From NCBI GenBank assembly GCA_947646735.1, contig CANTFK010000412.1, forward strand, positions 124,001-188,000: DNA of 64,000 nucleotides. Direction: 5' to 3'. The stretch comes from Peronospora farinosa. Lineage: Eukaryota; Oomycota; Peronosporomycetes; Peronosporales; Peronosporaceae. Within the stretch, counting starts at the first letter, position 1. Every line of letters begins with the position of its first letter. This document shows positions 52,900 to 63,000 of the stretch, in pieces. Under the pieces are notes generated by a model, which did not search any database, was not told the origin of the DNA, and saw only the letters and a program-made list of their open reading frames with translations. Position numbers and translations under genes: made by a program.

Positions 52900-54112
52900 T
52901 ACTGTATTTTGATATCGGACACACATTAATGGAGCAGACAGCGAACGCATCTCCTGCACAAATTTTTGCAGAGATCGTTTCGCCTGTCGTGCTTCAAAAA
53001 ACGCGCCTGAATTAAAACTTCATTGTTTGGCGGCTGGTACATGGCACTAATCTTTGACTAAAAGATCGTGCATGATGGAAACGCATCCGCGCTTGACATA
53101 AGCGCAAGAAGCCTGGTGTCGTCTTCGTTGAGCTGCGCTATACTGCATTGCTACACTGCTAAAATTCAGTGGACTATCGTATGTGGGGCAGTCCCATCAA
53201 ACTTCGGAGGGTCATTAAATGGGCCTTGATTGGGACACATGGAATTAAGTGTTGAAGTGAAAGACTTTGTAACTCCCGATGAAGAAGATTGATTGGCTAA
53301 AGAAAATAAATGATACCGATTTGACTAGTCGATTGGACAAAAGTGGACATGACAACGAAAACTCGAGGCATAATCATGACGGATTGCGACAAGTTGACCA
53401 TTAAAGGAGTATTCGGTCGATTTTAATGTCTCGTCAATAGAAATGGGTGGCATTTGCTCTTCCTTATGCTTGTCGACAATAAAAAAATGCTTTGTATATT
53501 ATAGTCATAATCTTCAATTTTTTTAATTGATAATAAATTAACATTTCATTATATTTTTTTAACACATATTTTTTTATCGATATATGTGTATTCATTTTTA
53601 ATCTATACTTTTGGACTCGAGGTGACGCGAATATATCCGTACTCGTTCACATGACGAAGACTATAGCTCCCGTATTTTAAAGAATCCATCTGGTCCCAGG
53701 GAAATTCAGCGGATCCCACAACAAGATGGACTGTGCCCTTGGCTAATTAGACCGGGCCGAGAGCGTCTCAACAATTCTGTTGAGCGCCTCATTCCGAGCT
53801 TGCTCACGCAAAAGCTCATCCTGAGTCTTACCGATGGACTCAGCCGTGGCTTGGTTGTTTGCCTCGGACGCATTGCTGCCTTTCCGATCTCAAACGCCTC
53901 GAATTGTTCCAATTGAGCAACATGTTGCTCAGGATGACAATCTAAGAGGTTGGGTAGGGCATTTTGCTAAGTACCTGCGCCAAATGCTTAGCCACCTCCC
54001 TATGATGTTGGGAAAGGTGAGCAAAATGCCCTTCGTTCCATACAGAAGTTCATCCGTACTCACACGCACGCTAAGAGAAGAGGTCGAGGAAAGGACTACT
54101 AGTGCTACTAAG
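52900..54112 (-). pseudogene. Gag N-terminal remnants and AT-rich stretch
   Basis: At 53770-53900 the minus strand reads SEANNQATAESIGKTQDELL then EQARNEALNRIVETL, a coiled-coil gag segment. Beyond it come EFPWDQMDSLKYGSYS and RHVNEYGYIRV in another frame. 53490-53610 is very AT-rich and has no coding sense. A PBS-like TTAGTAGCACTAGTAGTCC abuts the right LTR. Confidence 0.5.
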
Positions 54113-54701
54113 TGTAGATGGGCGCTTCGTCAAGAAGCTGCCACGTACTACGCGGGCACACACCTTCAAGCAGCGTGAGGAAGCGGTTAGGCCGTCTTAC
54201 CTCCGCGTGCGGTGGTGGAGTTGGTCGGCGCCGAAGCGCTGTACCAACCGTTGACGGTACCTAAGCGAACCACCCAAAGAGCTTCTAACCAAGAACTTCA
54301 CTTACGTCACGCAGAATCTTATTAAGCTTCTCGTGCGCATTGATAGGTAGTTAGCAAATTCAAGACTGACTTATATTTAATACAAAAGTCATTAAGTGCT
54401 GCCTTAACTACTGATAAGTTCAATGTAAAGATCGAATACGCGTCTTTTAGAAGCGTATTCCTACGTGCGAGCTCAAATATATATAAGCTCGCTGATGACG
54501 TCCGTCTGTAACATCATCATGACGCCTAGTCCCAACTGGGCGTCATCCCCGTCGAATGTGAATCCGTCAATGGATATCGCATTCACGAGGGTGGGTCACA
54601 TTGATGTGTCTCACCCAAGTGGGAGGTCTAAGGGACCACGTACCCTTTTAGAACTCTCCATTGAGTATCATATACTTAATGGATTCGTGTAACCACTCAT
54701 T
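54113..54701 (-). repeat. 5' LTR of the non-autonomous gypsy element
   Basis: About 589 bp, starting TGTAGATGGGC on the plus strand. Its far end (ACCACTCATTA) has diverged from the partner's CCCGTTACA. Confidence 0.7.
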
Positions 54702-56079
54702 AGCTCGAACCATACGTGGCTATTGTGAGTGTAAAGCACAAAGGTTGGGACCGCCAAGCACACCGCGCGAGGAAGTTGTTGACTATGTATATACGCCTGG
54801 TGTCGGCACAGCACAATGATTCTGCGTCGCCTATGTGATGCTGGGCCGAAGTTTAGAAAAACGATACTGCAATTCTATTCTGATTGCCAAGGACAGTTGT
54901 GGATATCGATACAGACTAGTGGTCGATTTTCGCACTGTTTCAACTGATGTAAGGAAGATCTGGTCTGAAAGAAAACTGAAGCATGGCGTAAGCAGTTTAA
55001 CGAGCCTGATTTACGACATCAGCAAGGCACGAACATCCTCTCTTCCCGGTCTCTTTTTACAGTGTAATTAATGAGCGTCAAGCGAAGAGATGCTCATGAA
55101 CACGTTTTGCATCTCCTTGAGATATACACTTGCGCTTGTGGGTCGTGCTGAAAAAGGATATGGTTAAAGAGCATTACTGTAAGGAATACGGCAATAGGTT
55201 ACAACCATGACGTACCTTTTTCACTTACTTATCTTCATCCACTTGACTCAAAAGGATGCTGCTCTGTTCCTGGCAGCCACTACTCTGGAGAGTATTGCTG
55301 GAGTCCGTAATGAATGACGCCTTACCCGATCCCTTTAGCTGCGACCCAATGCCTTTCGCTTCACACCACTTCCGCAACCGAACTAAACGGCTGTAAGTCC
55401 ATTATCATACCTTCCAACGAATATTACGCTAAAGCGAAGGAGTCGCTGGGATCGACAGCGATACGAGTTATCCTGTCAAGATAACCGGACCTTTTTCAAC
55501 AAACAGAGCACCAGCGTATCGGTATATCCGTCAAGGTTACACCGTACTAATCGTAGAGCAGGTGACCACATCGAGTGCGATCCACGTAACCGCTCAAATT
55601 ACTATCTCTGACCAACAAATATCTTTCGAGAGCTGCACAATGACCATCTACACGTAAGGACATCCGTTGCAAAGCCAACTTTCCTGTCGAAAACAGGCTT
55701 TCAACTTTTGCAAGTGCAATTGCATGTTTCTAATGCAGCGAAAGATGTCATCCCTGTAGATAACAACATTTTCTATTGAAGCAAGGTTGTACACTACCCC
55801 ATGCTTACTTCTTTACTTAAAGCATAGCAGCACACTCTTAACGAATGACACAAGCGGTTGTGGCTTGAATATACTACTTTTATTACGACACACATTGGTC
55901 CTCTGCGCAATATGTATGACGTCTTTGAAGGATGATGGAGCCATAGCGGATGAAAATGGCTTGGATAAGTATGTGGTACACACAATCCTATCCTCCAGTA
56001 AAATTGTGTCCACAGTATATAAAAGCCAGCGAGTGACAAACATATAGGAACTGTATAACAAAAACTGAGCTCTTTATTC
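54702..56079. other. Repeat remnants; possible RT fragment
   Basis: 54835-55000 plus strand reads GRSLEKRYCNSILIAKD and RYRLVVDFRTVSTD, like the first blocks of a gypsy-type reverse transcriptase (VDFR). The rest shows no gene. Frames at 55787-56081 on both strands have no motif. Confidence 0.4.
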
Positions 56080-58067
56080 ATGAAGCTTCGACGTCATAGT
56101 AACAACGGAAGGACGGTCCATGTATTACAGAATCAAAACAATGAACAGCGTAAACAGGATTGCATAACGCAAAAGATCGCTTCGTCGGACGTTCAAACCT
56201 CTTTATTATCGCTTAAAAACTCGTCCTCCTTTGGAATTGTTCCCATTGAATTGTCCGTGAAAAAAAGTAAAAAACAAATGAAGAAAAAAAGACACACAAT
56301 CATAACGAGACTCAAGAAGTTGTGGATTTGCTGCATCAGGACAATGTCAAGAGTCGCAATCACAATCTCGTGCTGGCCCCAGGGACCACAAATGCATCCA
56401 GTTCTTTATTTTGTGTGTCGAATAATATTCCTAGTTGGGGACTCAAGAAAACGAAAATGGAGTTGATAAAACCGATAGTATCGGTAAATCGAGCAGTAAC
56501 CGATGCACTTCATGAAGAAATTTTACAATATACCATGTATACTAAGAAAACAGTGGCAAAAATGGCTGTACATATTGAAGAAATGATTGCAAATGTACGA
56601 GCAAGTGTGGTGTCAATGTGGCCACAATCAAAAGTTGAGACTTTTGGATCTTATTCGACGGGTATTTGGCTTCCAAGTAGTGATGTCGACCTTGTGATTC
56701 TGGATGTTTTGAAAGTGAACGATTCGAAAGTAACTGCAATACATTTACGAGAACTAGCTAAGGTACTGGAAAAGAAAAAATGGGTCGAATCGCTACTTGT
56801 GCTGGAAACGGCCAAGGTCCCAGTTTTGAAACTGGTCAGTGCTGGAACATCGGTGCCTATTGATATCACATTCGAGTCGGCTACAACACACAGTGGACTG
56901 CTTGCGCGCGATCTTATTAAGCGCTATGCAGACAAGATGCCGGAATTGTATCCATTGGCTATTTTGTTCAAGCAACTCTTACGTGAACGTGACTTAAACG
57001 ACGCGTACACAGGAGGACTCAGTTCGTACTCGGTCGTGCTTATGCTGATTCATTTCTCGCAGCTCTGGCGGAACGGTGACTTGTGCTTTGAAGCAGCTTC
57101 TATCTATGCATCGGGATCACTGCCACCGATACCATCTATGCTTGCATCGAAAAACCAGGCTTTGAAGGCAGGACGGATACAGGCAGAGTTGACTTTGTCG
57201 AATGGTAATAGTAAAGTCGGCAGCGAATGTAATGCGATCGAGGTGCCGACTAGTTTAGCTCAGCATTCGGAGACGTCTGTTGCAGATGCTAAAAGCTCGC
57301 CAAAAAAGTCGGCTTCTTTCCCGTCGCCAGGTCTCACCTCAACTTATGCAGCTGTAGTGGCTCGTGCGAAGCAGCAGCCTTTGGAGGATTTGTCTCGAGA
57401 TACATCTTTTGAACCACGATTCACTTATGCTGCAGTAGCAGCTGGAATTGCAAAGGTCTCTGAGGAAAAGAAGCCTACTGGACCACCATCTAGCTACGCT
57501 GCGGCAGTGTCTGCGCCTGCAGAGTCGTCCTCATCAGCAAGACGAAAAAGTGTTGTGACAGCGAAGAAGCAGGTACAGGATGCTCATTTGTTAGACGCGA
57601 TTAGCGTGTCCAGTAGCAACGCAGACACAGAAGACTCGAGTTCATCGTGCAGCCACTCTTCCTCAACGGACAGCGACGACGAATCGGCAAAGATGTTGTC
57701 CCATCAGCCTCCTGCTTCTCTTGGTGAGCATACAATGATGATTCTCGAGTTCTTTGGTATTATCTTTGACTATCGCAAGAATGGACTGTCAGTGCGCGAC
57801 GGAGGGTACATTTACAGGCTAGCGGATAGCCACCGCTTGCACGTCGGGAAGCCAGCGTTGGTAATTGAAGATCCGATTCACCCCGATCGCAACGTAAGTG
57901 CCAGCAGCTTTGCCTTTCCTAAAGTTGTGGCGCTGTTCGAGGACTCGTACTATGCTCTCAAGTATTTCCGTGCGTCGAAGTTTACCCCGTCAGCGCTGAG
58001 CTGTTTGCTTAGCACTTCTGGACACACGAACCACAGTCGCAGCAAAGTGCAGACTGTTCAGTCATAA
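56080..58067 (+). CDS. TRF4/PAPD5-type non-canonical poly(A) polymerase
   Basis: The secure coding part is 56457-58067 (536 residues). It has the polymerase-beta-like catalytic motif FGSYSTGIWLPSSDVDLVIL (GS and D-x-D), the third Asp in VPIDITF, and the nucleotide-recognition block YTGGLSSYSVVLMLIHF. A PAP-associated segment (LGEHTMMILEFFGIIFDY to EDSYYALKYF) is separated from the core by about 200 residues of S/A-rich low complexity. The family adds short tails to nuclear RNAs for exosome decay (TRAMP) or maturation. An upstream frame from 56080 (MKLRRHSNNGRTVH) is in another register. It could join to VVDLLHQDN...NNIPSWGLKK through a single-base change in the A7 tract at 56284-56290, or by an unseen intron. 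Confidence 0.85.
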
Positions 58068-58379
58068 CACCGCCGGAACTCTATTCAAGTAAAACAAGCA
58101 CGTGTCTTGCTGAAGTTGCAGCGGGGCGAAGTCTTACATTATATAGCACATTGAAGCATGCAAGAGATAACGAGAAGGTAGTAATTTGTAGTCTAACAAG
58201 AAGCAGAAACAAGTAAATACAACAAGGGAAAAGTAAGTGCGTTAGCAGTGTTCGCGCTGCCAGTCAGCTACAAGTCTCCAAAAAATCCATTATCGCAGAT
58301 AGCTTCGCTTAAACTGCTCTTTAGATTCTATGTGGATGTAGAAATACGTCCCGTGTTTGCATTTCCTGCGGCTGCTGGG
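58068..58379. other. Convergent 3' regions
   Basis: 312 bases between tail-to-tail genes with no feature visible apart from AACAAG-rich sequence near 58195. Confidence 0.45.
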
Positions 58380-59769
58380 TTAATTTACATGGACACGTCC
58401 GCGACGGGCGATCCCGGTGGCAAACACAGCAATTGATGCTCCCAACAAAGCAATCCCAATAGCCTGCTGATGCTCGCCAATGAAGTCGTAGGCACAAGCA
58501 AGCCACGAGACAAGAAAGGACGAAGAGACATCTCCATTCGTGCTGTCCGTCGCCGATAGAGCCTTCATGTTCTTTCGCGAGTTCTTGGTTCTCCGACGGC
58601 CGAAATCCTCGATGTCACGCTGCACAGCATTACTATCGGGTTTGTTCTTCAAAGCTAATTGTCCACATGCGCCATCAATATCTGTACCATGATTCTCACG
58701 GATCGTAGCCTTGAGGTTGTACGGCTCGCGCAAGATAGCGTGGAAAGCACGAATGTCCTCAGGAGATGGCGATTGAAATTGCGCACCGACTTCAGTGGTG
58801 TTATATGGGATGAGATTTACATGCACCAATCGATTCTGCAGCAACTTTCCAAGTAAGTGTGCAGTCTCGATCGAATCATTGACACCTGCTAGCATACAAT
58901 ACTCTACCATCACCAGACGTCCCTCCCTACAGAAAAAAACAAAGCAACTCAGCAACTTACGTCAACATAGAGCCCATAACAGCAAAGAAAACAAAGAAAA
59001 AAACACCACAAATATCCACATACTTCATCGCAAGATGATCATCAATAGCCGCCATGAGTTTGTCCAGTGAGTAGGCAGTAGAAGTAGGTACAATCTCACT
59101 CCGCATCTCCTGTGTCGGAGCATGAAGTGACAGTGCGAGACGCACAAGTGGTGCATCATGAGACAATTGACGGATCCGATGGATCACACCCACTGTAGAT
59201 AGTGTAATATACTTGGGAGCAAGTCCAAAGACTTTGGTCATAGCTCGAATAGCTGCCAAGACGGCATCGTAATTGTTCAGAGGTTCACCCATTCCCATGA
59301 ACACCACGTTGCGAATAGGTGCAATCCGATTGGCATGTGCCAATTGCTCTAATATCTCTCCACTGCACAGATCAGCAATAATACCGAGCGTACCTGTGGC
59401 ACAGAATGTACACGCCATTTGACAGCCTACTTGAGAGCTCACACAGAGCGTATTACGGCCCGTGTGTCGCATAATTACAGCTTCAATCTCATGCTCGTCC
59501 TGTAACTTGATCAGAAGCTTCACAGTACCATCGGATGAGCGTTGTTCTGTCGTTATGGACGTCGTAAAGGGTACAAAGTGTTCACTTAATAACGTCCGAA
59601 GTGTCTTGGGAATACCTGGAATATCAGTGAATAAAGCTTCTGGATTTTGTACCATATAACGCCATATTGTCAGTGTATGAATCTCTTTATAGTTGTGTGT
59701 CTGGAGAAACTCGGGTAACGCTTTCTGGTCAAAAATAGGCAGTGGAGACAGCGTACGCTTCTTGACCAT
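58380..59769 (-). CDS. RlmN-type radical SAM rRNA/tRNA adenine methyltransferase, with C-terminal membrane segment
   Basis: Exons 59769-59024 and 58926-58380, joined by a 97-bp GT-AG intron in frame, give 430 residues. The radical SAM cluster motif CQMACTFCATG (C-x3-C-x2-C) is preceded by TLCVSSQVG. Then come NVVFMGMGEPLNNYD, ITLSTVGVIHRIRQL, LALSLHAP, VEYCMLAGVNDS and LVHVNLIPYN, all RlmN family blocks. Bacterial RlmN methylates C2 of adenine 2503 in 23S rRNA and adenine 37 in some tRNAs. A nuclear copy may serve an organelle. I see no clear transit peptide. The last about 40 residues contain one hydrophobic helix (IGIALLGASIAVFATGIA) ending in basic residues, a tail anchor-like end not usual for RlmN. 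I chose MVKKRTLSP because upstream in-frame starts are not ATG. Confidence 0.85.
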
Positions 59770-60014
59770 TATGGCTATGCTTGGGAAGGCGTGGAGCCCA
59801 ATCAAGCAATGTTGTGTAAACCACTTTATTAACGTTTTTACTTAATGATTTAATTTGACAGTGCCTACGGTACGTTTGACAAAACATGTATTGTCGTTTA
59901 TACGCTTATACGTTTTCAGCAACCAATGTTTAAATATAAAAAAGCTAGAATACGTAGTTATTCAAACATGTATGGAATTAATATCAAAGGGATACAATAT
60001 CGCTATCGAGTTTG

Positions 60015-63000
60015 TCAACTACACTCGGCACCAGGACGAAGTACCTTTGTCGGACGCACTGCTGCTGACGTTGAGCCCTTCAATACAGCGTATTTTCGCT
60101 TGCGCATCTGCTTCGTCCGACGTTTCTGCTCGTTTTTCTGCATCCGACGCTGAGCAGCACGCTGCGGGTCAGACACGGCTTCGGTTCGACGTTGGAGCTT
60201 GCGTACTGCACGACGTGCCGCCATCTTCTTCTGCATGAATGAGTACGCCTCCAAAAACGGCGTAGCCCCGAGCTTCTGCTCCAAAAGCTGCAGCACTTCT
60301 TGCGCCAGCAATGCGCTCTCAGGCGGCACCATTGACTCTGGTGCAGGACCTCTCTTCCGGTTCTTGTAACGGTTTCGCTGCTGTTGCTGCAGCAACGCTT
60401 GTTCTTGTCGGGCCTGGAGCTCTTCAAGTTTGCTTGACGCACGATACAGCGGGTTGATAATTTGCACAACGTACAGTTCAGCAAAAGCTGCGTCGTGGCA
60501 GTGCAGTAGTGCAGCGAACAGCTTGAACACCACAGTTCGCACCTCGTCACTGCAGCTCGAGCCACAAGCCACATATGACAGTCGGGTTAACAGCCAGCCC
60601 ATAGGCGAACGCGCCTTCGCGCGGTCTTCATCCTTCTCCTGCTCCTGACGTCGCTGTAATTCCGCTTCGTCATCCTTTTCGTCAGTCTTCCCGTCTCCAT
60701 CAGCAGCGCCATCTTCTGTATCTTCATTTTCTGTCTCAGCTTCAGCTTCACCTGTAGGTATTGCATCCAACTCGTCAATGATTATGGCGTCAGCCGCCGC
60801 AGCTGTCACATCCTGTGGAATGTCGGTGGTCTCAAGTGCTTCACACAAGAACGGCAGCGCTGTGAGCACTTCGTTTGCCAGCTCGTCATTCAATGCCGGC
60901 GCTTCCAGCAACTTGCAGAATGCACTAGCCCAAGCAAACAGACGCCCAGGGCGCTGCAGGTACACTGCACCGTTGTGCAAACGCTCGAGGACTTCAGCAG
61001 ACAGACGCTTTACCGGAGCCGCATACGCAAGCGTAGTTGCTTGGCGGCGACGCAAGTACGACGTCAGTAGCCGGGTTGCACCAAGGCGAACCCATGCGTG
61101 GGGGTATTGCAGTAGCGGCAGCACCACGACATCAAAAAAGTTCGTCGTCGGTTTATCTTCCTCCAGCCACAGTTCATAAGGACCAGCAAGATGATCGCTG
61201 AAGGCGGTGAGTGCCACACAAACATGGTACGTCGGCTGCCACCGCACCTGGTCACTGTCTTCTACTGTCTGAAGCTCTCGCTGACGACGCTCAAGCGCTG
61301 TGCGAGCCGCGAGCAAGACCTGGGGTGTACTTCGCTCGAAAAACTCAGGCCGGGTCTCCAGTACAAGCGTCGTCACCTGCGCCGCAGTTCCCAGTAGCTT
61401 TACTGCATCCGTGGCATCCGAGTTTGAAGCTTGCGTCCACCATGTGCTCACCAGCAAAATGCTTTCGTTCAGTTCGTTGTTGCCCATACGACGCACCAAA
61501 GTACTTAAAGCTTCTCGAGCGAGGTTGCGGCATTCCGTGGCATCATCGTTAGCCAACCGTAACACAAGTGGCAAAAAGAAAAACTGGGCGCGAGCATTCA
61601 CCAGATCCTGTGGGAGCTTCAAAAAAAGAGAACGAAGCGCCTTAAGAACAGCTGATCGCCCTGTGGCATGTCCGTAACTTAAGTTATCAACCAAGAACTT
61701 GAGATGACGGGACAGCCGTTTGTTTCCAAGAGGATATTCGAGGAGGAAGGTCTGGTAGATCATTGCACAGTTTAGACGCGCACCAGGGGCATCACTCTGA
61801 ACTAGCAGCTCGCCAACACGCAGCATCACATCGTACACTTCACTCACGATGAGGCGAGAGTTCACGATGGCCCGTAGCAGAGTAAAGGTGGCATTCTGGT
61901 GGTCTTGTTCGTCCAGGTCAGCACGCAAGAAACTTAGAAGCACACGTAGTTGAGGCTCTGTGAGTCGGAGATTCTCCGACTCACGGGGTACGGTTCCGTT
62001 CTCCACTGCAAGCTCCAAGCCTTGCTGTTGTCGGAGGAGTGCAGTAAGCGTGCGGTAGCACGTCTGAACCATCTCGTTCCGTGTAGCAGCTCCTGCCTGT
62101 TGCAGAATCTTAAACAGTCGATCAAGAAGAGGCGAGCGTGCCACTCGCATTGCTGGTAGCTCGTCTTGTCGGGGAAGCAGCGAGCCTAGGCACTTGAGTG
62201 CGTTAATAACAGCTCGATCATTCTTCGATTCGCCAGCACAGCGCATCAACAACGGCACTAACGGGTCGATCAGTTGGGCCGGAGCATTGGCACTCTTTTT
62301 GATCTCGTTTGCCTGGTCCTCAGCGCTGCTGTTCTTCCGGAGGAAAGAGAATACCAAAAGCACAGCAAAGTTCAGCAGTTCTCGGAGATGCGCCGTACTC
62401 TCGGCTAAGATAGCGGCAATTTCGTCGCGCTTTTGCTTCTTGGTTTTGCTTTGCTGCTGTTGACGCATCTTGTCGAAGCCTGTAACCTGCTGCTGCATCG
62501 CAACCCGCACAGTATCCCGCGATTTTACTCGTGCTGCAAGCAGCTTTGTGGCTGCCGCACTCTTTTCTGACACGAGCCACGATGTCACAAGCGAAGTGCA
62601 GCTGCCACCATCTTCATACTGCGCTTTTTCTCTTTCAGTGGCCGGGCGCAGGCTCTCAAGACTCGAGCTGAGAACGTTGTATGCGTACAGGAGCATATAC
62701 GACGACTCCACGGACGGATTTTTTGCAAGTCCAATCGCCACGCGTTTTAATGCCTCTTGAAGCGCAGCAGTAGCTTGAGCACCAGCATCTGTGGCCTGAA
62801 AGCGCTTCACAAGCGCACTCACAACTTCGTGGATGCTCGGATTGGGCAGGAAGGGTAACGACCTTGTCAGCAACTCCAGTGAGTCCAGACTCCGTCCATC
62901 GCTCGAGCGTGCCTCTTTCATCTTGGACTTCTGGACGGACTTACGTTCCACGCCTCCAGCGGCTGCCTCTGCTGCCTCACCGATAGTCGTCATGCCCTGA

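Larger units (their letters stand above)
49342..54701 (-). mobile_element. Non-autonomous gypsy element with LTRs (about 5.36 kb)
   Basis: LTR-like ends at 49342-49949 and 54113-54701 are highly similar over about 590 bp. AGCTCG occurs directly before the left LTR (49336-49341) and at the end of the right one (54702-54707), a 5-6 bp target duplication. The interior carries, on the minus strand, gag pieces, a protease piece and a pol C-terminal-like piece. RT, RNase H and integrase are missing. A plus-strand antisense frame lies next to the 3' LTR. In element orientation the left LTR starts TGTAACGGG, as in the larger gypsy element, so they are related. Confidence 0.8.

Noticed and set aside
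62194..62760. Plus-strand frames opposite UTP20
   Set aside because: Shadows of a long, leucine/alanine-rich coding sequence.
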